Shown here one piece after another: positions 1 through 10,725 of a stretch of DNA of 64,000 nucleotides; positions within the stretch are counted from its first letter, which is position 1; every line of letters begins with the position of its first letter. Under the pieces are notes generated by a model. The model saw only the letters and a program-made list of their open reading frames with translations. It was not told the origin of the DNA and searched no databases. The position numbers and the translations under genes are program-made. This DNA is from Microbotryomycetes sp. JL201 (taxonomy: Eukaryota > Basidiomycota > Microbotryomycetes). Location of the stretch: assembly GCA_033819885.1 (NCBI GenBank), contig JAQYUZ010000043.1, positions 88,343-152,342 of the forward strand, read 5' to 3'.

Positions 1-50
1 CAGTCTCGCGTGCCAAAGCATCAGACTCTCGACATTGAACAACCAGACAT

Positions 51-1208
51 TTACTTTATTCCAAGCGCCACTCCATTTTTGACACAGTCCTTCACAAATG
101 CATCGACCCAAACCTCTTTGTCGGTCCACTCGTATCGTCGCTTGCTAGAGTCGACAGCGTGTCGGAGCGCATCTCGCATCGTCAATTCTTGCAAACCGCC
201 GAGTAGCAGCCGCAGATCTTTGTCACTCAAACTGAACAAGAGGTCAATCGGTACGTCCATACGTTTGAGTGAAGCCGACTCTTTTCGGACGGCCGTGCCA
301 ACCAAAATTTGTTTTTGGAATTCCAGGGCTGATGAGCGATCCTGCTTCTTTGACGATGTTGACAGTTTGAGATGTTGAATTTCTTCGAGTAACGATCTCG
401 TATGTTTTTCGATGACTTGTTCATGTTCTGCTGTTGTCGTCGTCGTCGTTGATGCAAGGTGAAAATCGAACGTGCCCAAAGGTCGCATCAGGAGCGGATC
501 AGATACGAGTTTGACAGTGTTGATGACGTGCAACAAAGACAACTTGTTGAACGCTTTGGCTGACAAGATGGATTTGGCCGAACAAGGTGAGAAACAGGTG
601 TCGTCAAGCGTGAGCGCCGTTGTGTTTGAAAACGCATGGGTTGAAGCCAATTCTCGTCCTGGCCGACTGTCGACAAAGGCCGAGTTTCGAAAGACGACAT
701 GTCGGATTTCAAAGTTGATAGGTTCACGTCTTTGTGTTGCCGTATGTCGAAAGGCAAGGTTTTTGAGCTGCGACAACCAATTGCTCTCGCCGCTCGTCGA
801 CAGCGCAAAATCGTCCATTGAAAGGATGAGCGCGTTCGAAACGGTGAGTGAATCCAGACTTGCGGTCCCGTCGACAAAAAGCGAGTCGAGTAATTTTGGC
901 AGCGTCCTCGTCACGTTCAACCTGAAGCCAACGAGTCTTGTCGATCGGTCCAATCCGTCGACAGTGACGTGGCGGACGAGCTTGCGCAAGCCAGGGTTTC
1001 GTGACACTGTCCGCCTGAGCGAGTCCATTTGCTTTGTGGATGTCAAGAAAGGACTGTCGTACAGGCGTTGTTGGCTCCACTGCGCGATGCTCTTGCTGAC
1101 GAGCGCGACGTTGGCGAGAAGATTCTGATGAGTTGTCGGCTCACGAGTGACGGGCTCGGTAGCGATTTCGAGGATGTACAAAACAAGTTCTGATGGCAAA
1201 AGAGGCAT
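51..1208 (-). CDS. F-box-like protein, uncharacterised
   Basis: Single-exon gene of 385 residues when started at the ATG that opens MPLLPSELVLYILEIAT. That leucine/proline-rich start resembles fungal F-box motifs, which recruit substrates to SCF ubiquitin ligases through Skp1. The reading frame stays open 50 residues further upstream, but that extension looks unlike a protein start and the F-box would normally lie at the N-terminus. The remainder has leucine-spaced segments that could be weak LRRs, as in many fungal F-box proteins, but no target domain is recognisable. It is divergent to the CSN1 gene, which acts on the same cullin-ligase system; this is probably coincidence. Family assignment rests on the short N-terminal motif only. 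Confidence 0.5.
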   Translation of the reverse strand: MPLLPSELVLYILEIATEPVTREPTTHQNLLANVALVSKSIAQWSQQRLYDSPFLTSTKQMDSLRRTVSRNPGLRKLVRHVTVDGLDRSTRLVGFRLNVTRTLPKLLDSLFVDGTASLDSLTVSNALILSMDDFALSTSGESNWLSQLKNLAFRHTATQRREPINFEIRHVVFRNSAFVDSRPGRELASTHAFSNTTALTLDDTCFSPCSAKSILSAKAFNKLSLLHVINTVKLVSDPLLMRPLGTFDFHLASTTTTTTAEHEQVIEKHTRSLLEEIQHLKLSTSSKKQDRSSALEFQKQILVGTAVRKESASLKRMDVPIDLLFSLSDKDLRLLLGGLQELTMRDALRHAVDSSKRRYEWTDKEVWVDAFVKDCVKNGVALGIK

Positions 1209-1446
1209 CAACCTGCAGGAGCGATTCAGCAAGTCAGTCGAGGTACGTTTTCCCGACGGACACAGGAAAAGATTGTCAACGTGCCTGCAACTGATACCGC
1301 ACTGCTTGGCCGACGAATGCTTGTTGACGAGCATGGATGCGAGGCTCCTTAAGAGCATAGAGAAGGTCAGTCAAGAAGTGAAAGCCTACCAAAGCCTGCT
1401 CGGTTTCATCGAGTCACCTCCGCACGACTTGCGAGCAACAGTCAGC

Positions 1447-1481
1447 CGCCGGCGCCGGTCAAGGGTCGACCGGCGCCGGCG
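1447..1481. repeat. Perfect GC-rich inverted repeat (hairpin)
   Basis: Two 14-nt arms, CGCCGGCGCCGGTC and its exact reverse complement, flank a 7-nt loop (1461-1467). Each arm contains the palindrome GGCGCC. It lies in the shared promoter of the F-box-like gene and CSN1. Function is unknown; it could be a dyad binding site or an RNA hairpin. Confidence 0.75.
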
Positions 1482-1597
1482 CTTGCGAGCCATGCACGAA
1501 AGCGGCGCCGGCGGGCGAAGATGGGCACGACAAATCACTACAAGCGCGCCCATGTCATTGAACAGCGGACCTCTGATGAGTGTCGCGCAGAGATGCG

Positions 1598-1605
1598 TCA
1601 CGTGA
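1598..1605. promoter_or_regulatory. TCACGTGA E-box palindrome
   Basis: Exact 8-bp palindrome containing CACGTG, about 155 bp upstream of the CSN1 start codon. CACGTG is the core site of bHLH factors such as Cbf1 in fungi. Use as a regulatory site is inference. Confidence 0.4.
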
Positions 1606-1758
1606 TCTCATCCAAGGCAAGAAAGTACTTTCGAGACGATGAGCACATATACACACCTATCAAGACCACATTGGCACAGTAGAGACAATTGCTCTGGTAC
1701 AAACGCTGAGGCCCGCGCGCGCTTCGATTCGCCTCGGTTAGGCCGCCCCCACATCGTC

Positions 1759-3538
1759 ATGGAGGTTGACGGCGAGCACGACGAGCTCAAGCGGCAGGCG
1801 CCTTTGACACAGGAAGCCGAGTTGGACGCTGCCGAAGTAGTGCAGGTGCCTGCAGACTGCCCATTCGAGCTCGAGCAGATCGCGTCGTTGTACACAGGCG
1901 AGTGCCTCCCTGGCGACCTCCTTACAGGCGCTGATAGAAAGTATACAGGGCGATCTCGGATCACACACCTGCTGACGATCGCGGCGCGATGTCCGGCATG
2001 GGCTGGCCAAGCGCTGACGCTCGCGTTGGACGCCATCAAGCTTGACACGCTCGACACGGCATTGTACGAGCACGCGTACGACATGTACAAGCACCACTGT
2101 CAGGCTGTCGCAGACGGAACTGTCACGGACCCGCTCGCCAAAGCCTGGTCAGATCAACACTCGCCCGTCCAACTTGATTCTGCATGGCTCGATCGCACGC
2201 GCAAAGAGTACGAACAGACGACAGCAAGACTGGAGACTGAGCTCAAGGGCTACACCACAAATCTGATCAAAGAGTCAATCAGGGTGCGCCGTGTCGTTTG
2301 TCGATCGTTTGCCACTTTGCGACTGAGACGACACCCGGCTTCTTTGCTCTGCAGATGGCGCATCGCGATTTGGCCAGACATCAGTACAAATCAGGAGACT
2401 TGCACGGCGCCATTAGGTCATACTCCAAAAGTCGCGAGTACTGCACCACCAGCCAACACGTGCTCGAAATGTGTCTCGGAGTGATCGAGGCAAGCATGCT
2501 TTGTCTGTCTCACAGTCGCAATACAGTACTGACACCCATGACAACTGTCATCTAGGTCGCGCTTGAACTGCCCAACTACTCATTCGTGCGCACGTACGTC
2601 GTCAAGGCAGAGTCGGCGCTCGAGGCCATGCACCAGCCAAATCAAAACAAGCCGAGACAGCAGCAGGTCAACCTGCCTGGCATGGTCGCTCCAGCTGCTG
2701 ACCCTGTCGAAGTCGCGAAAGACAAGGAGCGCAAGAGTTTGACAGAAAGACTGACTGTCGCTGGCGCCGTCGCCATGCTCGGTCAGCGGGCCTACGATCA
2801 ATGCGCGCTCGCTCTGACTTCGATCGGAAAAGAGGCGCTCGACTCCAAGGAAGGACATGTACGTCTGCTCTCGCTTGTCGCGCTTCTCCTCTCGCCCGAC
2901 AGCTGACCCGGTGCACTCATTCCGCCGTCAAGTTTGTTCCGCCTGCAGACATTGCGCTGTACGCAGCCATCACCGGTTTGGCCACGTTCACACGCAATGA
3001 CCTGCGTGCGAGGTTGCTCGACAATGCAAATCTACGACCAATGTTTGACTCGGAGCCGTATTTGCGCGACATGGTACGCTCATTCTACAGCAACAACTTT
3101 AAAGACGGCCTCCAAAGCCTTGAGCGACACAAATTGCGTCAACGACTTGATCCGCACCTTGAATCTCATTTGGTCGACTTGTACGACATGATACAGTCGC
3201 GCGCGATTGTCACGTACTTTACGCCTTTCGCGACCGTGTCGATGCCCCGCATGTCTGAAGCTTTTGGCTGGTCCGAACAACATTTGCTTGACGCAGTTAC
3301 CCATTTGATCGATAAAGGTCATCTGCAAGCGCGCATTGATACACGGTCTCGCACATTGGTTGCCAAAAACAAGGACGCGCGAGTTGAAGCGTTCAAAAAC
3401 GCTTTGAAGCAAGGCGATCAAATTCAGAGGAAGACATTGGCAAACCAATTGAGGTTGAAACTGATTCAACATGATCTCGTCGTCAAGATGCCAAGGGCCA
3501 AGGACAGCCATCAACAGCAGCACATGATGGAAGCTTGA
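1759..3538 (+). CDS. CSN1: COP9 signalosome complex subunit 1 (CSN1/GPS1)
   Basis: 522 residues in four exons: 1759-2283, 2355-2489, 2556-2858, 2933-3538 (1569 nt, whole codons). Subunit of the COP9 signalosome, which removes Nedd8 from cullin-RING ligases. The middle (about residues 175-330) matches the RPN7/CSN1 helical-repeat region, for example SGDLHGAIRSYSKSREYC. The C-terminal part is a PCI domain with PYLRDMVRSFYSNNFKDGLQ and TPFATVSMPRMSEAFGW. The second intron uses a GC donor (GCAAGC, 2490-2555), which keeps the family alignment gap-free. The third intron could instead end at 2902, adding ten in-frame residues. Rpn7 of the proteasome is the related alternative, but the C-terminal half fits CSN1 better. 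Its 3' end faces the hydrolase gene 119 bp away. Confidence 0.88.
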
Positions 3539-3657
3539 TGTAACCGTCTTGATTCGTTCGGATACTTGCAATTCTGAGGTAGATTGTTGTTCTATATGTC
3601 CCTTTTTTCCAGTACATTTCCGATCATTCTTCCTTCTCTCCTCCGCGCGCGGACTGT

Positions 3658-6192
3658 CTACGTTGGCTCATCGGTCGACGTCACATTCAGCCCTTCCATC
3701 TTTCGGTCAACTTCGTCTACGTTTGCGCTCTTGTTCCCGACCACCTCTTCGTCTGGTCCGCTCGATATCTTTGCCCAACTCGTCAACGCAAAACTCTTGT
3801 CCTTTGGCACAACGTCAACGCTTTCGGCACACTTTAAAGCCAATCGCTCATCGAACCAACCTGCCACCGAACACAACGGTGGATTCTCTCCTCTAAATTT
3901 CCCTTTAAGAAACCCATTCTCTCGAGCCAACGTTCGGTCGTTGATTCTGATCGTTCTAAACTTTTTCAAATCGTTTGAAAACTTTTCATCAAACTTCATT
4001 CGTTCATCCAACCATTTTCTGACGGGTTTCGAGTGCAGTTGACCGATATCGTTTCGATCGATTTGACATGCTTGTAATTGATCGACAGGTTCAAGAGGTC
4101 TGATTTGACCTTTGATCGAAACCCTTTGTCTCAAAAACCTGTCGGGACCGAACGAAGGTAAATGTCCAGTGACTTTGATGACGTTTGATGAGGTTGTGGT
4201 CGCTCCGTTTCCGGTTGAAGTGTCGGTGTTGATCCCACTGGTCGTCGTAGCTCGATCATCGTCATCGTCCTCGTCACTGCCGTTCTCGTCTTCGTCTGAT
4301 TGATAAGATTGAGAATGCTCTTGCTCGTTGGCTTTTTCGAAATCTGTTGATTCAATCTTTGGCATCGTTCTAGGCAGGCCATGTTTGAAACTCGTCTTTG
4401 AGGACGACAAAGACGATGAGCCAGACTTTGGCGATTTTGGGAAATTTAGATCCTCTCTGTCGCCATCATGATTGTCACGTTGATGTTTGGCTTCTGAAAT
4501 GATTCGCTCGTCACGTTTCTTGGCAGCGCTGAGAGCCCACAAACCAAAATTGGCGGCACCTCTGTATTGAAATTTGGCCAATGCCGTGATTGATAACGTC
4601 GTCGCGACATGACAACCATAGTCAAACACTTGCAGTTGGACTCTGGTCCTATCGTACGATTGTTCGAAATGTCTTTTCTGAGATGGGTAATCTTGGAAAA
4701 CTTGGTCTGAAGGCGCATAGTCATGAGGTCGAGAAATTTTGTGAGCGAGATACACAATCTCGTCTCGCAAAAGCTCTGCTGATCCGGCGGCGATGTAAAG
4801 CGGCGGTAAACCTCCCAATGAACCTTGGTTGATTGGTGAAACGAGCGGATGGTTCAACAGGGCGTTGCTGCAGTACATTTGCATTTGTTCGGGTAAGCCT
4901 ATCGGATCTTGTTCGCCGACGAGTGTCGTCGTAAACACATTTTGCTCGTCAATGCACGGTGGCCACTCGAGGCCTGGTCGATAGTGAAAGCCCTTTGAAG
5001 GAATGTAATCGCCAGAATCGTCTCCACTTATTGAAGGGAACGAGTGTGCCAAGTCGACCCAGGGTGAAATGAGTATGGCTCCCGCAGGTAATGCAATACC
5101 CGAATCTCGAAGCAAGACGAGCAGAGACAGGGCCAAACCGCCACCAGCAGAGTCACCTGCGACGAGAATTTGCGCCGGCTTGAAATTGCCACCTTGCGGG
5201 CTGATCAGGTACAGGTAAGACGCAAGTGCGTCGTGCAAGGCACAAGGGAACGGGTATTGTGGAGCGAGTCGGAGATTGACTGCGAACGCTTTTGCGTTGA
5301 GCTTGCGCGCGTGTCGCTGGATCTGGTATCTGTTTTGATGAATCGGTTCAGGGTGAGCAGACAGAGCTTCGAAGCCGTTAGTCGCCCACCTGTGCGTCTC
5401 CAGTGATGAGAAATAATGTGCACCTCCGTGAAAGTAGAGCAGGATCCGATGCTCGTCGCGGGGCTGATTCTGTCGCCACTGCCTTTGATTTTTCATCTAC
5501 GAGGAACGGACCCTTTAGAGATCCTGTCTTGAAGGCGGACTGCGTTCACTGTGTACGCACCTCTACCCATTCAGCGGTCAAGTCCCTGCCTCGGAGTTGC
5601 CACCATGTCGCGCCGCCGACGCGCTCTGCGCCTTTCGGGTCGACGGACAATTGTTGCCACAGCAATTTCGCGGCTCGATCTACAGCAAAATCAGGTACTT
5701 TCACTATCTGCTTGGACACCCATCTGGGAGTAGGCACTCTCATGGCAGTAAAAGCCTGCAACTCGGCGACTGATTGTGCGCGCACGCAGATGGAATTCAG
5801 TTCACAGTACAAGCAGCAGGTGGACACGTTTTGGACTGACGCGTATGAGTTGACGCATACTGCAAAAAGGTCTTGACGATGGCGACTCCCTCGGCATAGC
5901 TGAGCTCTTGGCGTGGATGCCCCAACTTCTTTGCTTGACGGCGTTTCGTCAAGAATTTGAAGAACGAGGTAAAACCTGGGGATAGGGTAGTGGCTGGAGA
6001 AAGTTAGCGGTTCCATGCGAGCATGGCGTGCTGCCGATGGGCTCTATCGCAGTGCGAGTCGCTCCGCTGTTCGATGACGTCGGCGAACCAAATGTCTGCA
6101 TCTCTGTATCAAGACTCACCTGTCGGAGCCGTATGAAACGCAACCTTGGTGGTCGACAGCGGATGCCGTGGTCCGCCAATGTCGGCGGCCAT
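3658..6192 (-). CDS. Alpha/beta hydrolase (HSL/steryl acetyl hydrolase-like) with long acidic C-terminus
   Basis: 751 residues in four exons read on the minus strand: 6192-6120, 5975-5841, 5769-5561, 5496-3658. HGGAHYFSS is the oxyanion-hole HGG motif of the hormone-sensitive-lipase group, and GDSAGGGLALS is the nucleophile elbow with its serine. The N-terminal 100 or so residues, including THTLAELQAFT and TWWQLRGRDLTAEWVE, match the conserved fungal lead-in of this family. About 270 C-terminal residues beyond the hydrolase core are low complexity, with an acidic stretch (DEDENGSDEDDDDD) and a Thr/Ser-rich run. Likely esterase or lipase of lipids or sterol esters; the substrate cannot be read from sequence. 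No signal peptide is evident. Confidence 0.82.
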
Positions 6193-6639
6193 GTTTGTCA
6201 GAAACAGAACGCGGGCCATGCGGGCGCACGTCTGATAGATGTCACGTGACTTGATTGCCCGTCATGAAAATGCAGCACTCACGTCCATGCAATAGGCAGG
6301 AACTTGCTGTGCTACTAACCTCTACACGCGCGCGTTATCGGCCCCACGGGTACGTCATGACTACTTCGAAATGGAACGCGGCGGTGGCGTGCAGTGTACC
6401 AGGGAGAGCGGCAAGGGCAATCGTACTCTTCTCACATCATGTGCTGCAAACATTCACTGTAAATGTTGCCGATAGTGTGCGGGGAAAAAGGCCCTAAGAA
6501 ACTTTTGAGGCAGTCTTTCGAGAACCGCTCAGCACCGTCGTTTTCGCAGACGTGCCGACTTGCCAGTCAGCCACAAAGCCGACTCTGTGCGCTAGACTGA
6601 CGGCTCGTGCCCTCTGCATAGAATACACGACTGCGCGAA
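6193..6639. promoter_or_regulatory. Divergent intergenic region, hydrolase / importin-beta
   Basis: No gene seen. Holds a 10-bp palindrome GTCACGTGAC at 6241-6250, about 50 bp upstream of the hydrolase ATG and 390 bp upstream of the importin ATG. Confidence 0.5.
6241..6250. promoter_or_regulatory. GTCACGTGAC palindrome
   Basis: Exact 10-bp palindrome with CACGTG core inside a divergent promoter. The same 10-mer recurs at 45351-45360 and its 8-bp core at 1598-1605. Possible bHLH (Cbf1-like) site by motif similarity. Confidence 0.45.
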
Positions 6640-9600
6640 ATGTCGTCGTTGAGCCAACTCGTCGCAGCCCTGCAGTCGTCTGGCCCTGAGCGCGCATCGG
6701 CAGAGGCACAACTCGACTCTGACTTGGCTCAACGTCCTTTCGAGGTGCTCGCTGGCTTGCTCAAGCTCGCGCGAGATGGCACAGACGAAGGCGAACGCGT
6801 TCTGGCGCTCGTCTTGTTCCGCAGACTCGCTTTCAGGGCCGCAGGCGACGATACATCCGCCGCAGAGCTCTTGTCAAAGCACACGTGGGACGTCCTGGCC
6901 TCGCAACAGCGCCAGCACGTGCAATCCGCCCTGCTCGAGCTCCTCAAAGTCATTAACTCGCGCAAAGAGAGAGAACGCTCAGTCACATGCGATGCAGTTA
7001 GTGCAACAGCCAAATCTTCAATTGACAGACAAGGTGAGCATTTCACGGCTTACGCAACCCATCTCCTTTCAATGTCAATTTGACATTGTCTGCCTTTCTA
7101 TTCTCTTAGCCCCGTGGCCGGCCTTGTCCGCGACCTTGTCGACCATGTTTGGCTCGCCAATGCTCGCAGAGCGAGAAGCTTGCTTCAGAATTTACTCTGA
7201 ATGCCCCGCTCTGCTTCAGAGCGAATCTGCTCAAACTGTCACGACAGGTCTCGGCGCAGGCCTGAGTGACGACAGCCCTGGTGTCAAACTCGCTGCGCTG
7301 GCAGCCTGCTGTGCTCTGCTTCAACAGGCAGAGGTGTCAGAGATCACACGCTATGGGGATCTGGTTGTGCCTATGCTTCAGGTGAGCGCGTTTGCCCTTT
7401 TTGGCTCCTTTTTTCTTGGTAAAGGATGGGGCGGTGGCTCAACCGATTACTCGCTATCTCGTCAGGTCTTGCCGCCGCTCGTCGAACAACGCGCCGAGTC
7501 CCGCTTGACGACTGCGCTGCTGTCCCTCATTGAACTGGCAAGTACGCCTAAAATACCATCGCGTGTCTTCAAACCGCACCTGCCCCAACTCCTCGACTTT
7601 GCCTTGTCCGTCTTTACGCCGTCACCTTATGCTGGCTCATCCAATTATAGTTCGAGCGCTCTCGACGAGACAGTCAGACAACCGGCCATCGAATTGCTCG
7701 TGTCGATCGCAGAGACGGCGCCGGCAATGACGAAAGCTTTGCCAGAGTTTTGTCGCAAACTCGTGCCCGCCTTGTTGCAAGTCATGACTGAAGTTGAAGA
7801 AGATTCGGATTGGCTGTACGAGGAAGTCATACAGGATCACGAGGACGATAGTATCGCCGTCGTCGCAGAGGCAGCTCTTGATCGAATCGCTCGAGCACTC
7901 GGTCCGTTTCGCCGGGAAAAAAATCTCTTTCGTTTCCCGATCTGATCGAGACCTTTTACTTTTGAATACAGATGGAAGTGTTTTCGAGCCTTTTTTGCAG
8001 CACGTCAGACCGATGGTCGAGTCGTCGAGATGGCAAGACCGACACGCTGGCTTGAGCGCGATCGCGGCCGTTGCAGAAGGAACGTCACTCAAGATGCAAG
8101 ACCAATTGCAATATTTCGTCACGCTCGCGGCAGGTAGCGTCAAGGACGAACACCCTCGCGTGCGATACGCTGCCGTGTTTGCCCTCGGACAAATGTGCAC
8201 CGACTTGGACGGCCAAGTTCAGTCAGAGTACGGAATCGATGCTCTCAGGGCTTTCGTTACCGTCATGAACAATCAAGAATCTCGCCTGCAAGCTTTTGGA
8301 GCGGCAGCTCTCGTCAACTTTTTCAATGGCGGAGAGCCTGACGCCGTCGAGGACGTTTTGCCAGACGTGTTTCAACAATTGTTGGTCTTGCTGCAGAGAG
8401 GAACAAACTTTGTCAAAGGTAATGCGCTTGAAGCCATGACGCTGTTGGCACGCAGCATGCTCGATAAATTCAGTCCGGTCAGCTGTCCACTTTCCTTTTG
8501 ATGATGTCTTCCATGCAAAAGCACTGACGTCGGTCTGTCGCACTTTTTCAGTTTTACCCACTCATCATGCCCGACTTGCTCAACTTGCTCGAAACGACGT
8601 CTGACGAGCTTGAACAACTTCGAGCAAAAGCGCTCGACTGCACAGCTTCGATCGCCGGATCTGTCGACTCTTCCTATTTTGCGCCAGACGCTGAGCGATT
8701 GTTGACTACGATGCACCGGATGCATGAGACCCTGCCGGAGGATGATGAACAAACGAGGCCGTTCTTGTTGAACGCCTTCAGCTTGTTGGGATTGACGGTC
8801 GGACCTGAAGCGTTTGCGCCATACCTGAACGACGTGTTTCCGCATTTGTTGAAGGTTGCCAACCGCAAGACTGAAGCGACAATCGGAGGAGAAGAAGGTG
8901 ACGAAGAGGAAGGTTGGGAGACGGTTGAACTCGACGGTGGAGAGTTGATGGCGATCAGGACAGCCGGATTGGAAGAAAAGGCAGACGCCGTCGGCAATCT
9001 CGTCTTGATCGTGCAAGCATGTCGTGAAAAGCTGCCAATTGATGCGTTGCATCAGGTGTTGGAGACGGGCGTATCATTGCTCAGTTTCTACTTTGATTTG
9101 CGCGTCAGAGAGTCTGCCGCAGCGCTCGTGGCGGTCGCTCTCAAGGGTGGGTGCAGATGAAAGTTGTCTTGAGGACGCTCAGGTCACTGATTGCACTACG
9201 TATCGTGTCTTCCTCAGCTCTATCGGGCACATCCTTGCCGGAAGAGCAAAAAGCACTCGCGCTCAACACGTGCAGCGACGCGTTCGCCAAACACATTGCT
9301 CAAGATACCGACGCCGAGATTGTTGCGACCCTTGTCGAATCTTGGACAGCATCCGTCGGCGCTTTGCCAAACTCTTTGTCTCGCCAATCACGCCAGACGA
9401 TCCTGAAAGCGCTCGAAAGTCAATTGACGTTGCTCGTTCAAAGAGAACAAGAACGGTCACATGCTGTCAACGGTTTGGGAGGTCAACAAGACGCCGATGA
9501 AGACGATTTGCTCGAACTTGAACAACTTGCCGAGCAAGAGACAATTGTGTACTGGGCCATCAATCTCGCCATCAAGTGGTTGGTCGAACAGTACGGATAC

Positions 9601-10502
9601 GAGCTGCCGGTCACGGTTTTGAAACCATTTTTGAATCTGATGACGGCGAGCAAAGTTCCGAGGGAGTTTGGGTTGAGGTTGTTTGCAGACTTGACGATCG
9701 CGGGCGAGCAAGTCGTGACAGTGCTGGCAGAACATGCTGAAAGGGTGCTCGAATCTGTCTCGGATCTGGGTAAGCGTGTGACTTCTCTGACGAGTCGTAA
9801 AACTACCGCTGACGAAAACGCACTTGCGGGCTCTTTAGACGAATCGATTCGAAGGAACGCGGCGTATGCTGTTGGAGTGGCAGCCGAACGTATCCCAGTC
9901 GGATTTGAGCAGTTTGTTGTTGCGGCGATTGAGCCATTGTTTGCTTCGATCGGACCTGTTGACACTGTTGATAGCGATGCGCTCAGCGCGAGGGACAATG
10001 CCGTCTCTGCTCGTGAGTTGATTCCATTCTGATCAGAATCGCGCTCGGCACACTGACACTCGCGGCGGTGAAACAATTTTCAGTTGGAAAGATCATCAAA
10101 GCGCTGTCCCATCGTCCAGACGTGCAGGCGTTGTTGCCAAAGTGGATCGAGTCGTTGCCTGTTTTGGTCGACGGGGACGAGATGACGGCTACGAACGAGC
10201 TGTTGATCAGCCTGATCGCCAAGTGAGTTTCTTGGTACAATGGGCGCGAGCATGTATGACCGATCGACGAACGCTGACGGTTTTGCATCTCACGTAGCAA
10301 TCATCCATGTGTCTCGCCGTCGAATGGCGCCGTCGCTCGACACATTGTCAAGTGTTTTGTCGCTACGCTTCAAGCTGATGAAATTCCTGCGACGCTCGAA
10401 GCTCCGGTTGCTCGGGCTCTGAAGGAGTACATGTTGCGCATGCCTGCTGACGCTGTCGAGTTGCCACCCCGAGACGTGCAAGAAAAGATGAGAGTCGTTT
10501 GA
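6640..10502 (+). CDS. PSE1: Importin beta / karyopherin of the Kap121-Pse1 (importin-5) type
   Basis: 1090 residues in nine exons: 6640-7033, 7110-7381, 7466-7901, 7972-8477, 8552-9146, 9218-9769, 9839-10012, 10084-10222, 10298-10502. Nuclear import receptor built of HEAT repeats, shuttling cargo such as ribosomal proteins through nuclear pores under Ran control. The length is typical of the Pse1/importin-5 family (about 1090). HEAT signatures include HPRVRYAAVFALGQMCTD and RLQAFGAAALVNFFNGGE, and an acidic loop (GGEEGDEEEGWETVELDGGE, about residues 750-770) resembles the Ran-sensing acidic insert. All introns are GT-AG and 67-85 bp. Kap123/importin-4 is the nearest alternative; alignment of the repeats favours Kap121. 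Confidence 0.9.
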
Positions 10503-10725
10503 GACAACGTGGCGTGGCGAGCTTGGCTTGGTGACACATTACGTGTGTTTGTTGTAAATTGGTGGCCAAATTTACATGTATGGCACGAATAAAATGTGTA
10601 ATGGGGACCGGAGGGGGGCCGTGCCGTGCCGTGCGGAGCGCAGTCGATCGCCGACGTGAACCTCGCCGACACTCGCTTGCCCGGCCGCCGCCTCTGCTCG
10701 GCGAAAGACCAAGAAGGACACGCCA

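Larger units (their letters stand above)
1209..1758. promoter_or_regulatory. Divergent intergenic region, F-box-like / CSN1
   Basis: No coding potential that I trust. It contains a GC-rich perfect inverted repeat (1447-1481) with a third related GGCGCCGGCG copy near 1504, and a TCACGTGA palindrome at 1598-1605. It presumably carries both promoters. Confidence 0.5.

Noticed and set aside
472-1128. 218-codon plus-strand frame opposite the F-box-like gene
   Set aside because: No conserved content. It mirrors the minus-strand frame, which has an F-box start and runs longer.
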